Source: Gnetum montanum (Eukaryota; Streptophyta; Gnetopsida; Gnetales; Gnetaceae). Taken from it: a stretch of DNA of 64,000 nt. Below the pieces are notes generated by a model that saw only the letters and a list, made by a program, of their open reading frames with translations, did no database searches and was not told the DNA's origin. Within the stretch, counting starts at the first letter, position 1; each line of letters opens with the position of its first letter. The stretch is from positions 41,212 to 105,211 of the forward strand of contig MNCI01022530.1 in the NCBI GenBank assembly GCA_015680685.1, written 5' to 3'. The position numbers were made by a program, and so were the translations under genes. Shown piece after piece: positions 45,261 to 57,180 of this stretch.

Positions 45261-46915
45261 GTCAGATGTTACATATTTATCCTCTTTGCTATCCTAGCGC
45301 AACCAAGATAAGTGATCTGCAACTACGTTCTCAGTGTCCTTTTGATCTATCATCGTAAGATCAAACTCTTGTAGGATTACTAGCCATCATATAATATGAG
45401 GGCTAACTGTTAGCTTGTTCATGAGGAACCTGATTGCACTATGATCTGTATGAATGTACACTTTGTAGGCTAACACATAGTGCCTAAACTTCTCTAGTGC
45501 AAACACTACAGCCATTAATTCTTTTTCTGTAGTTGTCTAGTTAAGTTGTGCACTGGCGATACTACTACTTTCATAGTGGATGTAATAAGGCGTTTTTGGT
45601 CATCTAACTGTGTAAGTACGACTCCTAAGGCATAATTGGATGCGTCAGTTATTATATGGAACGATTTGGACTAGTCAAGGGCTTGTAGAATGGGAGTTTC
45701 CACAAGATTTTGTTTTAAAGTTTGGAATGCTCATTCACATTCCCTGGTCCATTTGAATGGTGCATCCTTCTTTGTTAGCTCTACCAATGGTTTGGAAACC
45801 TTGGAGAAGTTCTCAATGAATCTCCTATAGTAGCCAATGTGTTCAAGGAATGATCTAATGTCTTTGACAGTTTCCAATTGTCGGGTGATTCCTTGGATGA
45901 CCCTAACTTTATCTGGGTCTACCTCAATTCTTGAATATGAGATCTTATGCCCAAGTACTACGTCTTATTGGACCATCAGATGGCTTTTCTGCCAATTGAG
46001 CCTTAAGTTGGTTTCTATGCATCTTTTTAGCACTTGCTCTAATCAGTCCAACGCTTGATCAAAGCTTGTTCCATAAGTGGAGAAGTTGTTCATAAATACT
46101 TCCACTCCGTTTCCTATCTGTTGTTGGAATATTCTTAGAACTAGGTGTTGAAACGTGGCAGGAGCATTGCACAAGCCAAATGACATTTGTTTATCTGAAA
46201 ACATTCCCCAAGGACTGGTGAACGTTGTCTTGGCTTGATCTTTTAGTGCTATTCATATTTGGTTGTATCCACTATAACCATTCAAAAAACTATAATAGCG
46301 ATGCCCTGCTATGGTGTCTAAGACTTGGTCAACGAATGGTAACATAAATTGATTCTTGAATGTTTCCATGTTCAGCAGCCTAAAATCTATACACACCCTC
46401 CATTTTTCTCCCTTTTTAGGAATGATCGCCAAAGGGCTAATCCATTCACTATCAGCAATGGGATATATGAACCCAGCCTTAAGAAGTTGTTCTATTTCTT
46501 CTTTTACTATTTATTTCAATTTTGGGTTCAATCGTCTTTGCGGTTGTTTTCGAGGTTTCATGGAGGGGTCTGTGTAAATCCTATACTGGCATATCCTAGG
46601 ATCTATTCCAGTTAACTCGGGGTATGACCAGGCAAAGGCTTTTGACCACTTGTTTATCACTCTCAGCAGTCTTTCTTTTTGTTTCGGAACAAGTTTTGCG
46701 TTGATGATCACCGGTTTTCCATTTTCTAGGGTCATATACTCCAAACCGTTGGGTAATGGTTTCAAATCTAGGGGCTCTTGTTTAAATCTCTCAGGAATTT
46801 CCAACTTCCCCCAATTGATGTTTTCAAGGTTAAGGTTTGGAATTTGGAAACGAACTTGCTTCAGTGTGTCTATGCTTTCAATGTAAGAACTAGTTATTTC
46901 CTCAATGAGTTCCAT
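45261..46915 (-). pseudogene. pol: Reverse transcriptase and RNase H of element A, RT active site lost
   Basis: A 134-codon open run (46511-46915) holds the protease-RT linker (NKWSKAFAWSYPELTGIDP) and the start of RT. The palm follows with FLNGYSGYNQ and FGLCNAPATFQ. The catalytic motif reads EVFMNNFSTYG: both Asp codons are AAC (46085-46090), against FMDD in B and D. RNase H keeps TDASNYALGVVL near 45610-45650 and HTDHSA near 45445. The end of pol reads NVVADHLSWLR near 45300-45340. Several stops. Confidence 0.8.
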
Positions 46916-46929
46916 GCATGTTAGCGAAT

Positions 46930-47600
46930 TTCTCTCTTAATCAGCCATTAGCCACTGGGTGTCTTCTTGTCGAGTGGCTGTTGCATATAGGCACTTTTGT
47001 ATATTGATGTCTTGTGCACACCAACTGCATGCAGGCAATGCTAAACTTCACATAACCCATGATTTCTGCATGGAATGGCACCATGTGTCACTATATGCGA
47101 TACATGAAACTTTCTTCTTCTCGATCTTTCCAAAAGTATTCTTCTTGGATATTTCCAAGGAAAGATCGTGGATTCCTAGGTGTGCATCTATAGTACTGAG
47201 CCATGCTCTTCCCATTATTATTGGAAAGTCCCCTAGATATGATGTATAGGTGTGCATCTATAGTACTTGTATAACTAGGAAATCAGCTAGATATGATGAA
47301 CCACATACAGTGATAACAATGTCCTCCACAAGTCCCAAGGGGATAGTGATGGATTGGTCATCTAGCTCTAGTTGGATGTTACTCTTCCTTAATGGAGGTA
47401 GGTTCCAGGCTTTATACATTTCTTGTGATATTAAGTTGACTCCAGAACCTGAGTCCAGAAGAGCTTTACATGGTTCATTCCCAATGACTTAGAGATAGAT
47501 TAGAGGACTCCCAAGATCAGAGAATTTCCTGGGAAGGTGGCCAACCTTAATCCAGTCAGTAACGACATGTGTTAACATAACCGTATGCGTTAAGCTCGAC
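46930..47600 (-). pseudogene. Aspartic protease region of element A
   Basis: The active-site triad D-S-G is kept (LLDSGSGVNL, triad at 47447-47455). It is followed by NLPPLRKSNIQLELDDQS and PLGLVEDIVITVCG. Near 47179-47300 a 20-bp block and a 12-bp block are each duplicated, which scrambles the frame before GDFPIIMGRAWLSTIDAH (47150-47230). The C-terminal part has IHDLSLEISKKN. Confidence 0.7.
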
Positions 47601-47713
47601 TTTTGGGATGAAGGAGGCCCCGAAGCTTTACTTGGTAGGGAGGTGTTCAGATGTTCAACTGCTTGTGATGGTGAGGGCTTGGTTGGATTGTTGGTTCTAA
47701 AGAAAGATATTTT

Positions 47714-50094
47714 CTACATAAGGTTGTTAGAACCAATTGTGGGTTGAGGATTCATAGCCCTCGTGACATTAGGTTTTTGCGGTTGAGTGGGGAGTACCCC
47801 TTGCATTACTGGAGCGGGTGATAATGGAGCTATTAGTGTGAGAGATGCAGATGGATTTGGAGGATGGTATGTATGTGGTGTGTCTCCCCTAGGAGAAGGA
47901 GTCCTATAATACTCCCGAGCTTGGTAGTGACGTCGTGATGTCACATGACCAACTGAGTCATGTGGAGAGATTGGCTGCTGCACGTGATAGCCATATGGAT
48001 CCAATTGCTGGTAAGGGTATTGTTGCCTAGGTGGTGGCATCCCCCATGACTATGTGTATTGCCAATGCTGGTGTTGTTCAATAGGTTGTGGTGGAGTTCC
48101 ACTTAGATAATACATTAAGGGTTGGTGGAAGGGCCTTGGGTTACCTTGGGGATAAGGTAACTGATGGGGTGCTTACCGTTTGTTAACTCTTGGGTTGAGT
48201 GCATACATCCCAGACTCTTGGAGATGTGAGATTATTGGGCAACATCCCTTAGGATGGTCATATTGACATATCTCACATCCACCATCATTGTCTGTATCAA
48301 AATCCACAACCTTCTCAGTGATATCCATTTTACCCTTACCTTTGTTACATGCTTGGTCCAAATCCCTCTTTTTCTTTTTATCATAATCACTACCTTGCCC
48401 CTTAGACTCCTCTACGATTTTGAGAACAGTTTCAAATCTACTATCTAAGGAGTCCCACATTTGGTCTACCTTTTTTGATACTTCTGTTGTTAATTTTCTA
48501 AGCGGCAAGGTTTTCCTATGCACTAGCTCTTCGAGTGGTGACTCTTCCTCCTCCTCACAGAATCTCACTCCCCTTTTTCGGATGGAAGGATCGTGGTTGT
48601 ATTCTTCTGCGCTTTCTCTCTTATGTAGCTCTCCTTCTTCCTTAGCTACTTGTTCCAGCAATCTATGGACCTGATGGGACCTAAGCTCTGATAATCTCCC
48701 TTGGGCATATGTTCCAAGGGTTCTCTTGGTTTCATGCCTAAGTTCATCTACTAGATGGTGTAGTTGATCCTGCTATGAGTAACCATGGCCTGGGCAACGA
48801 TGTAACAGTGCATAATAACGGCCCATGGCAGCATTCAAGGATTCATGATTTCCCTACTTCCATCCTTAGATTTGCTTTTGTAGGTTGGACACTCGGGAGT
48901 ATGTTTGATACTTATCATTAAACAGTTCTAGCATCGTACTCCACCTCCTAATGGTTTCCGATTTTAAGGACCAGTACCAGCTTTCTGCTTCCTTTACTAG
49001 TGTCCTTGGGAATAACTTTAATTTTTTCCACTCGTTCTCAATGTTCTACAAGGCACATGCATCGTGAAATCCTTGTAAGTGGTTCTGAGGATCAGCATTG
49101 TATCCCCCCTCAAATCATGGGATGTTATTCCTATCCAATCTCTTGATCCTGCTATCTTTTTGGTGTCTTGTAGGAATTCTAACGGCCTCCGTGATGTCTA
49201 ACATGCTTCGGGTTGCAAGTAGGGGTTCTTCATGGTCATTTCTTTCATAGCATCTGTGATGTATATGTGGTTCCCTACTTTCCCTTCTTCCATGCCTTGA
49301 CTCTTTCGAGTGCCCTCGTCCTCGCTCTCGACTCTCTCATCGAGGTTTCTCACTCTGTTTACCCTTATCCTCACAGTTAGGTTTCTTATGACTACGTCCT
49401 AATACTAAAGGAGAATGTGAATGTGATGATGAAGGGCAAGAAGAAGGAGAACCATTTCCATGATGATGTTTCCTACCTTCTCTTCGGTGGTCTCGACCCT
49501 AATCATGATGATGATCAGAATGTTCACCCTTATCATGTGTCCATGTTCCCTCGTTGAATACTTGGTGTTCGTGGGGATCAAAACCAGGGTTGTGAATCGT
49601 GGAGTGAAGGTTCTAATACACCACCTCCTCACCATCGTTAGGAGGGGGAACATCATAGGTTGACCACCCTTAATTTCGCTTATGATGGGTGAAGCATTAC
49701 GAGGGCCTTTGCCCTTCAACAATATGTGGTAACTCTCCTGTCGCAAGTCCCATTGACGTTGCGCTTCTATGGGTTGGTAATCCCTTGTGTCAAAACCACA
49801 TGCAACGTACTCTACGTATAACTGTGACATGCCTATTCTTGCAAGAGCACAAAGGAGCATGTTGGGAACTACTCGGTCCGGAGGCAATACTATGTTACCC
49901 TCCAAGTCTCTCCAATGTAGTTGTTTGTCTTGATGGAGAATAAAGGTAAAGTCAAGTACATACTCATCGTGATGAACATATAACACACGAAATTGTTGAG
50001 GAACTGGCAGATCTGGGTCACCTATGTTGTACCGCCGACTGTCTTTAGTGTTGTTCCTAGGTGATGAAGTGCTTTTGTGTGAAGAAGAAGACAT
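47714..50094 (-). pseudogene. gag: gag pseudogene of element A
   Basis: The start at 50094 (MSSSSHKS) is chosen because B begins the same way; the open run extends 10 codons upstream. The N-terminal part (LYVHHDEYV, LHWRDLEGNIVLPPDRV) stays open to near 49560 and then loses frame. The capsid part at about 48670-49210 has GFHDACAL and TLVKEAES-type segments with stops. A 162-codon open run (48173-48661) carries a charged region and the nucleocapsid finger CEICQYDHPKGC, which is CX2CX3HX3C rather than the usual CX2CX4HX4C. A Pro-rich tail of 108 codons (47714-48040) ends gag before the protease. Confidence 0.75.
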
Positions 50095-50219
50095 TTTTGT
50101 CTTATTCAGTGTGTCATTTACCATTATCTTATTTTTTCTTGATTAACCCTAAGGGTTCGTTCTAGCTTCCCAACGATGTGGATGATTTCCTATGTTCTAT
50201 GTAGCACACAAACAACTAA

Positions 50220-50238
50220 GTCCCCAACAATGGTGCCA
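50220..50238 (-). other. Primer-binding site of A (Asp-tRNA type)
   Basis: The minus strand reads TGGCACCATTGTTGGGGAC, one base inside the LTR. It has four differences, all transitions, from the complement of the plant tRNA-Asp 3' end. Confidence 0.85.
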
Positions 50239-50239
50239 A

Positions 50240-51037
50240 TGATGAGTGGCGAGGTACCCTTACACTCAACCATACGAATACGAGCGTCTCATGCACAATT
50301 CGACTGAACTCCAAGGACTAAGTGCTTACGCGCCTTAATGGAACACTTAAGGTTAATCAATCGTTGTCCTCCCAAACTTACTTGTATTGTCATGGTTGTA
50401 TGGTTAAGTAAGTTTGAGGTATGTGATTTTTATATCTTTTATCTTTTTAACGCCTATGCTAATAGGGAGAGGGTGAAGAGACTAAGTCACTAACTTATAT
50501 TAACTATTCACTAACTAAGTTCTAATTTTCCTAGCAATAGTATCTATTCCCACTTGCCGCACACACCCTGAACTAGTGCAACGCTACTAGAATTACCAAA
50601 CGCTATTCGTTACTGGGTTACCAAGCGTTACACACGTGCTCGAAGCGGTCGTACTGAATGCACTTAACTAGGAGAGTCAAGGGTTGAGAGAGATTTAATT
50701 AACTAAGAAAGAATTTAAACATTTAACAATAATTAAATCCTATTTAGCTTAGTCCACATGCTGCAAGGTTTATCAGAAAGTTCATCTTTATTTCCGTACA
50801 CAAATGTGTGCTCAGGTACAATTTTCTTGAATAAAGATCTGTTCACTTTGAGACTCCCACTACGGGCTCATGGAAATTATTCTAACTCTGGAATGGTAAA
50901 ACTGCTATAGTTTGGCTAAGGGTCTAGATCTAGATGGAAAAACAAGGGAAAGCCACCTCTTATTTATAGAATTGGTGACGGGCTACAATATCACATACAC
51001 GATATCGCAGGGGCTGACGCGATATCGTGGCTCATCA
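50240..51037 (-). repeat. 5' LTR of element A
   Basis: 798 bp. It is the pair of 41198-41981, with ends TGATGAG and CTCATCA. The U3 end has one GATATCGC unit more than the other LTR. Confidence 0.9.
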
Positions 51038-51042
51038 CTAAG

Positions 51043-51291
51043 GAATTAGGATCATGTAGTTTTATTGGCAATGGCTAAGATAACATGGAACTTAATAGGA
51101 TATCCACACTCCTCTACCCCTATTCCAAAGAAAAACAACCTTCAATGTACCTATATTATAATTATTTTAGGGTCCCAACATCCTCCTCCACACACATCCC
51201 ACTCCCAATGCCATTAAAAAAAGTTTAAGATTTGCTGAAATGTAAGTTAGTTGATTACATCGCATACCCAACCTCATTGACACTTATGCAT
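51043..51291. other. No gene seen
   Basis: Continuation of the locus into which element A inserted. No domain or repeat end recognised. Confidence 0.5.
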
Positions 51292-52060
51292 TGATGCATC
51301 TTATGATGCATTGACACTATCTTGTCTTTTACCTATATAAATGTGTGCATCCACCACATTTATGATACATTTTAGTCATTTGGTAGTCAAACTCTTGCAA
51401 TTTTCTTACTTGAAAATTAGAATATTTTTCCCTCTAAACGCCTATAGCGAGAACTAAGCAATTTTTAAAAAAAGTTTTATTTGAGTATACTATGTATGTG
51501 GATACATGTGTGACAACATAAAATTGAGATTCGTTTCATTCACTGTAGCATTTAAACTTGTACTTTGATTTATTATCTTGCACTTTACTCTTAGTGTTTA
51601 TTTGCTTTTCCAATTTTTTTAGTTAAGTATTTTATTGTTTTGCACTTAAATGTACACATTCGAGCATATGTCCTAGCATTTGGTAATCCCAACAATAAAC
51701 ACTTGGTACACCCAACAATGAACACTTAGTATGCCCAACAGTGAATACTTAGCAACTCAATAACATTAGTATATGTTCAAGATGTGTACAAAAAGTAGGA
51801 AATAGATGCTCTATATTAGGCTAGTTTAGATTAATTTTCTGCACTTAGGCTAATTAGTTTAATATTTTATAGTTTGATTAATAAGAAAAACTATCATACA
51901 CCTCAATCACACTTAATGATTGGGAAAACAATGATCAATGATCCCACACTCTTAGGTATCTAAGGCATCATACTAGTCACTTCCATGAGATTTGATCTGA
52001 CTATGTGTGAACACTTGTGATATGTGTAGTTTGCCATAGGATCTACTCTATTGCTCATCA
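51292..52060 (+). repeat. Solo LTR of the element D type
   Basis: It starts TGATGCAT and ends TTGCTCATCA, with a TATA-like CTATATAAATG near 51332. It matches the 5' LTR of D along its length (GGTAATCCCAACA, GTATATGTTCAAGATGTGTAC). No clear target duplication remains (tgcat and aggtt). Confidence 0.65.
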
Positions 52061-52639
52061 AGGTTCTAATATAATGTATTATTCTTTCAAGTTTTGAGAT
52101 CCAACCAAACTATAAAGAACATAAATTTTTTATTTCAAAATTTAATTTCATGTTATATCAAAGCATGATAGGGTTAGTTAGTTAAAGAGTAGATCCTACA
52201 TGTTATGCTTCTAATAATGGAAGGGAACTAGCTGGTTAAAGTATCCCATTAAATTATTTTCTTAACTTGCCATGAATATTAACACTAGTGAACTTTCTTT
52301 TCCAATGGTTACCTTACTCTATCCCTACTCTATAACTACTGTGGACATCCACCTCCTCATCATGCCAATCTACTCTCCCTCTCTAAATCCACTTTGTTGC
52401 TCCTATTATGTTGATTTGCTATCACTCCACGCAATTCCTTTCCATCACTCTACGCAATTTCACTCTACCACCCCACACAATTCTACTCCATGATATTTTG
52501 CTCCACCACTCTACACAATTCTACTTTGCGTTATTCCACTCCATCGCTCCCATTGTGCTCCATCTACTTCGAGCAACCTCACTCACTACTTCATGCTTTA
52601 GGATTTGATTCTACAGTGACTCTTGCACTTTCCTAGTTG
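52061..52639. other. No gene; degenerate short tandem repeats
   Basis: At about 52420-52580 blocks like CACTCTACGCAATTYYACTY recur four to five times at 25-40 bp spacing. The rest shows nothing. Confidence 0.5.
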
Positions 52640-52879
52640 GTGGTTCTGTTGCTTTTCTTCTGCTATGACAATGCCATGTTTCCAACTGTCTATCTCCCCT
52701 AAGGCCACCTAATATATACTATGTGTTGCTACACCTATGCTAACTCTTTATCATTTGTCAATTTTTGTTTTATTACACATGCATCTATAATGGTTTGTTG
52801 GTTGCCAATGTTGGTGCTTCTTTGACTTCATGCAATGTAGCCGTATTTAGTTTGTAATCCCTCAAGCAGTGGTACCACT

Positions 52880-53480
52880 ACTTCTCTACCATTCTACAAA
52901 TTTCTTGATAATTTTTATGAGTCTATAACTCAAGAAATTTTTAGCATGAATGTTTTTATCAAAATTTTGGGATATTTATCTTGTTCCTCTAGTTTTTTGA
53001 ATCATGTGAATTTGGTTTGGACATAGCAAGGTTTGGTGGCTGCTCATGCTTATTATTTATCTAATTCATTCTTGTTGGTTGAATTTGTTGATACAATGAT
53101 GGTCTCTAAAGCCCTTAATATAGGTGTCTTTAATCACCATCAAACTTTATTAATTATTCGCAAGTGGACTCCCTCTTTCAACCCTGCATCTACTAAATTT
53201 TAAAATATCTCTTTCTTTGTTGAATTACCTAATGTCCCTTTAATTTTTAAAAAATCTAAGAGGGATATATCCTCTTGTATTAGGCCAATCAAGCACTCTA
53301 AAACCTTAGGTTCACTAGTGGTCTCCATAGGACTCACTATATGATTGAAGTAGATCTTAACTTTCTTAAGTAATAAATTATTTTGCATGTAAGCAAGATT
53401 GACTACATGTAAAAGATTATCTTTTATAATATTCCTAAGTCATGTTACTACTATCATTAAGTGGTCATATTTTTTATTCA
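52880..53480 (+). pseudogene. L1 LINE ORF1, DUF4283-like RNA-binding part
   Basis: One frame with few TAG/TAA stops reads VAAHAYYLSNSFLLVEFVD, then ALNIGVF, then IIRKWTPSFNPAS and VELPNVPLIF. This is the plant L1 ORF1 wording (GFFLVRF, ALxxGxW, LRxWTPxFxP, VWVxLPxLPLE). It would bind the LINE RNA. The frame is cut by an LTR at 53492; the rest of ORF1 may be at 54450-54840. Confidence 0.65.
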
Positions 53481-53491
53481 TGTTCCCTTAT

Positions 53492-54449
53492 TGATGAGAC
53501 GCAATTCGCATGAGCCGCGATATCACGTATCGCCATATTTATAAATAAGAGGCGGCTCTCCCTTATTTCCCCATCCTGAGTTAGAAGTAGGGAAACTCTG
53601 GCAGTTTGATCACTCCAGAGATAGAATATTTTCCATGTGCCCATAGTAGAAGTCCTAAAGTAAACAAATCTTTATTCGAGCAACATTGTACTTGAACACA
53701 AGTTGTGTACGGCAATAAAGACAAACTTCTTGGATAAACCTTGCAGTGCATGGAATAGGATTTTATTTATTGTTTTCTCTCTCACCCTTAAACTCCTAGA
53801 ATGCGGTATGAGTAAGACTTGATTACAAGCATCTAAGGATGTGTACAGATAGTCAAGGAATCAGCTGCTCATCGCATGCGGTATGAGTATGACTTGATTA
53901 CGAGCACCTAGTTTGACTACTTGGTAACCTAGTGGCATATTCAGGATCTGCGCTTGGTAATCCCAATGGTAGTCATGCACCAAGATGTGTACGATTAGTT
54001 AAGGAATCGGCTACTCATCGCACTTAGGCTAGATTAGATTCTCTCAACCCTTTCCTCCTAGTTAAGTGCCTCAGTACGACCACTTCGAGCATGTGCATTA
54101 CGCGTGGTGATCCTAGTGATGATTAGCGTTTGGTAGCTGCGGTTGCATCGGTTCAGGGTGTGTACGGTAAGTGGGAATGGATGCTGATGCTAGGTTAATT
54201 TAGACTTAGGTCATTAGTTAGAGTTAGTTAGCTTTTCAACCCTTCACCCTGTTAGCATAGAAGACATAAAAACATAAAAGACTATAAAAATCATATACCT
54301 CAGACTTACTTAACCATACACTGTGACAATTACAAGTAAGTCTGGGAAGACAACGAATAATTAACCCTAAGTGTTCCAAGAGGCATGTAGGCATTTAGTC
54401 TGCAAAGTTCGACCGGATTGTGCGTACTACATTCGTATTCGTATGGTTG
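53492..54449 (+). repeat. Ty3 LTR inserted in L1 ORF1, last part missing
   Basis: It starts TGATGAG with the CGATATC palindromes and ATATTTATAAATAAG. It matches the LTR at 35007 and, in reverse, those of A. It stops at GTATTCGTATGGTTG; the last 25-30 bp, which end CTCATCA in relatives, are replaced by LINE sequence. An internal block, GCGGTATGAGTA, is duplicated near 53800 and 53878. The left flank is cttat. Confidence 0.7.
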
Positions 54450-55640
54450 TAAAAAAAGGTAATGCAAGCATGACAACAACAAGCTACTCTTGATACTTCT
54501 AAGGTTTATTTTATTAATGTCAAGGATGCTACTAAGAATGTTACCTCAAGCAAGATTACAAGGAAGCCAATTTCTAAAAATTCTTCAATGACTAAGGGCA
54601 AACAATCTTATGTTTCTAAGGTTTCACAGAATCCTATTGTCGATTCTGATAATATTCAAATCGTTTCTTATAGTATGAAACATCGAGGGTAGTCCATCTA
54701 CTAGTAAAGTTATGTCAAATCTTCAGTTTGATCAACCTGCATAGGACTTTGTAAGTACAAATAATCCATTTACTAAAACTAGTAATAATATGGAGATTAT
54801 TTCCTTGGATAATGTTGATTCTTTTGATAGGGTGGGGACCTCCTCCCCCTCCTTCAACTATTAATATTTTCTTGGAATGTTCGAGGTCTTACCAATAAAC
54901 TTCAAACAAGGATTGTTGGTATTTTTCTTCATACTAAACTTCTTCTTCCTGACATTATTCTTCTTCAAGAGATTAAAATTTCAAATTTGGATATCATTAT
55001 AGCAAGCAAAAGTATTATTCACAACTCTACAGTCTTATCTACCAATCACATTACTAGTCAAGGTGGTGCAACTCTCATTATCCATAATTCCTAGTCTAAA
55101 AAAATCTCTCTCATGATAGACATAGCTCTATAGTCTAGGCTATTTTTCAAGGTGCTTTAGGTTCTTTTGGTATTTGCAACATTTATGCTTCTTCTACTTT
55201 TACCAAAAGAATTAGTGTTTGGTAGTTTCTTCTCCAAAGTTTACCGAAGATTCCTTGGCTCTCTAGAGGTGATTTTAACATGATCTAACATTCTAATGAT
55301 AAAGTTGATGGAGCTTCCTCTCAAGTTACAAGTCATGAGCTCTCAATGTGACGTGATGTTAAGAAGCACTTTTATCTCTTTGATGTTGCAGGTTCTAATT
55401 TTCACCATGATGATTAGTTTACCTGGTCTAACCTCTGGGCAAGTACAAATTAGATTTTTGAGATACTTGACCAATTTTATTTTTGTAATTATTTTTCATG
55501 GTTCTATGATGGTCATGTTATTGTTCACCAAGATGCTACACTTTCAAATCATTTTTCAATTTCTCTTAATTTGGAATTTGGTACAAAATCTCCTATTCAA
55601 CATCATGAGCTTTTTCATATGAATGCTTCTTGATTTCTTA
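54450..55640 (+). pseudogene. L1 LINE ORF1 tail and endonuclease
   Basis: The endonuclease begins at about 54865 with FSWNVRGLTN. It keeps the catalytic Glu in LLQEIKIS (near 54960) and has GDFNM near 55268. The SDH motif at the end is SNH (55544-55552): the Asp codon has become AAT, so the enzyme would be inactive. TAG/TGA stops and a few frameshifts. Confidence 0.7.
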
Positions 55641-57180
55641 CTCCTTTTGGTAAAGGTATTTTAATGTCTTTTTGGAATGATAAAAGGAGCCTGATTGGCA
55701 AATCAGGTTGGATTGACTGATGGTTGCATGCCACTTATTGTGTTCATAATCTTGCCCATTGGTTGGATAAGAAATATGCCAAAAGACATAGGGAAATTGA
55801 GAAAAATATTTGTAATGAACTTCAATAGATTAACTCTGTGATACAACATGATCCCTTTGATGTTACTCTTCAACAATGACTAGCTTACATTTGCTTAGTC
55901 AAACAAAAATGTGATATGTATAATGCTAAAAGTGCTCTAATTAAGAGTCATCTCAACTAGTTTAAAGTTGAGGGAAAGCCGTGTAAAGAGTTTTTCAAAT
56001 TCTTAAAAGGTAAAGGTACTTTACCTACTATTGACTTCATGGACATGGATGGTCATTTTAGTTCTGATCTCATATTGTTATTGGTTTTCCTAAAAGATAT
56101 TTTCAATGTATCTTTGTCTCAAATGGGTTTGATAGGAGGACTTTTTCACTAATTCTAATCATTTACCTAATATTGTTTATAGCAGTCAAAACCATCTTCT
56201 AGCTTAAGATATACATTTGTTTGAAATGAAAGAGACTATGCTTAGCTTAGCTAATGATAAAGCTCCTAGTTTTAATGGTATTCCCATTGAATTCTTTAAA
56301 AATCATCAGGATGTTGTTGATTTAGACCTTTATTGTGTTTTTATTAAAGCCATTGATCAATGTTCTCTTATACAAGAGCTTAATAGAGGAGTCATCCATC
56401 TTATTCCTAAGGAAGATGATCTTTCTTTAATTGGCAATTAGCGTCCAATTACTCTCCTGAATTCTATTTATAAAAGTTTGGCCAAATGTCTTGCTAGAAG
56501 ATTAAAGATGATTATTTGTCAATTAATTACCTCACTGCAAACTCATTTTGTCAAAGTTAGACATATTCTGGATAATGTTGTTGAAGCCTATGAGGGTATG
56601 CAACAGATTGATGATTTCAATCAAAACATAGCTTTTCTTAAGCTTGATTATTCTAAAGCGTATGATAAGATTGAATGGAAATTTATTATTACCTACCTTT
56701 GCAAATATAGTTTTAACAAAAAATTTATTAGGATGTTGGACTCTCTTTGTAGATGCTAACAATGCCCTTGTGGCTACTAATGTTGGCTTCACTAATTATT
56801 TTAAGCTTGAGCACTCAATTAGGCAGTGTTGCCCTCTTGCTCCTTATCTCTTCATCCTTGTTGTTGATTTTTTAAGTCACACTATTCAAAAGCACAAGGA
56901 ATAGAATTTACTTTAAGGCATCTTCATTAATCATAATGTTCCTTCCTTATTGAATATGCATTTTGCAAACAACTCCTTTTTTATGAATAAGAATGACAAA
57001 GTTATTGTTGATCATATTTTTTATCATGTTGATCAATATTGTAAGCTATATGGCTCTCAAATTACTTGGTTCAAATCTTCAATCATTTGACATAAGGGGT
57101 TCAAGATTAGGCTTTATTTAAATCTTAGAATTTTTTTAGAAAAGGATAATTTTTTCAAGTTACTGGGCATTTTTTTTCTT
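55641..57180 (+). pseudogene. L1 LINE reverse transcriptase, active site lost
   Basis: Motifs in order are KAPSFNGIPIEFFK (56258-56300), IHLIPKEDD (near 56395), RPITLLNSIYK after a TAG (56443-56475), FLKLDYSKAYDKIEW (56635-56675) and the RQCCPLAPYLF block (56821-56855). The catalytic motif reads FANNSFF (56962-56973 for FANN) instead of FADD. Both Asp codons are AAC. Confidence 0.75.

Larger units (their letters stand above)
41198..51037 (-). mobile_element. Element A: complete Athila-like Ty3/gypsy retrotransposon
   Basis: It is 9840 bp long and flanked by a perfect target duplication, ctaag, at 41193-41197 and 51038-51042. LTR ends are TGATGAG...CTCATCA. The minus-strand order is LTR, Asp-type primer site, gag, protease, RT-RNase H, integrase, conserved noncoding region, polypurine tract, LTR. 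The LTRs differ by only a few per cent by eye, so this is the youngest full element here. It lacks the extra frame of B and D. RT and integrase catalytic residues are lost, so it is dead now; it either moved with enzymes supplied in trans or was inactivated after insertion. Confidence 0.9.
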
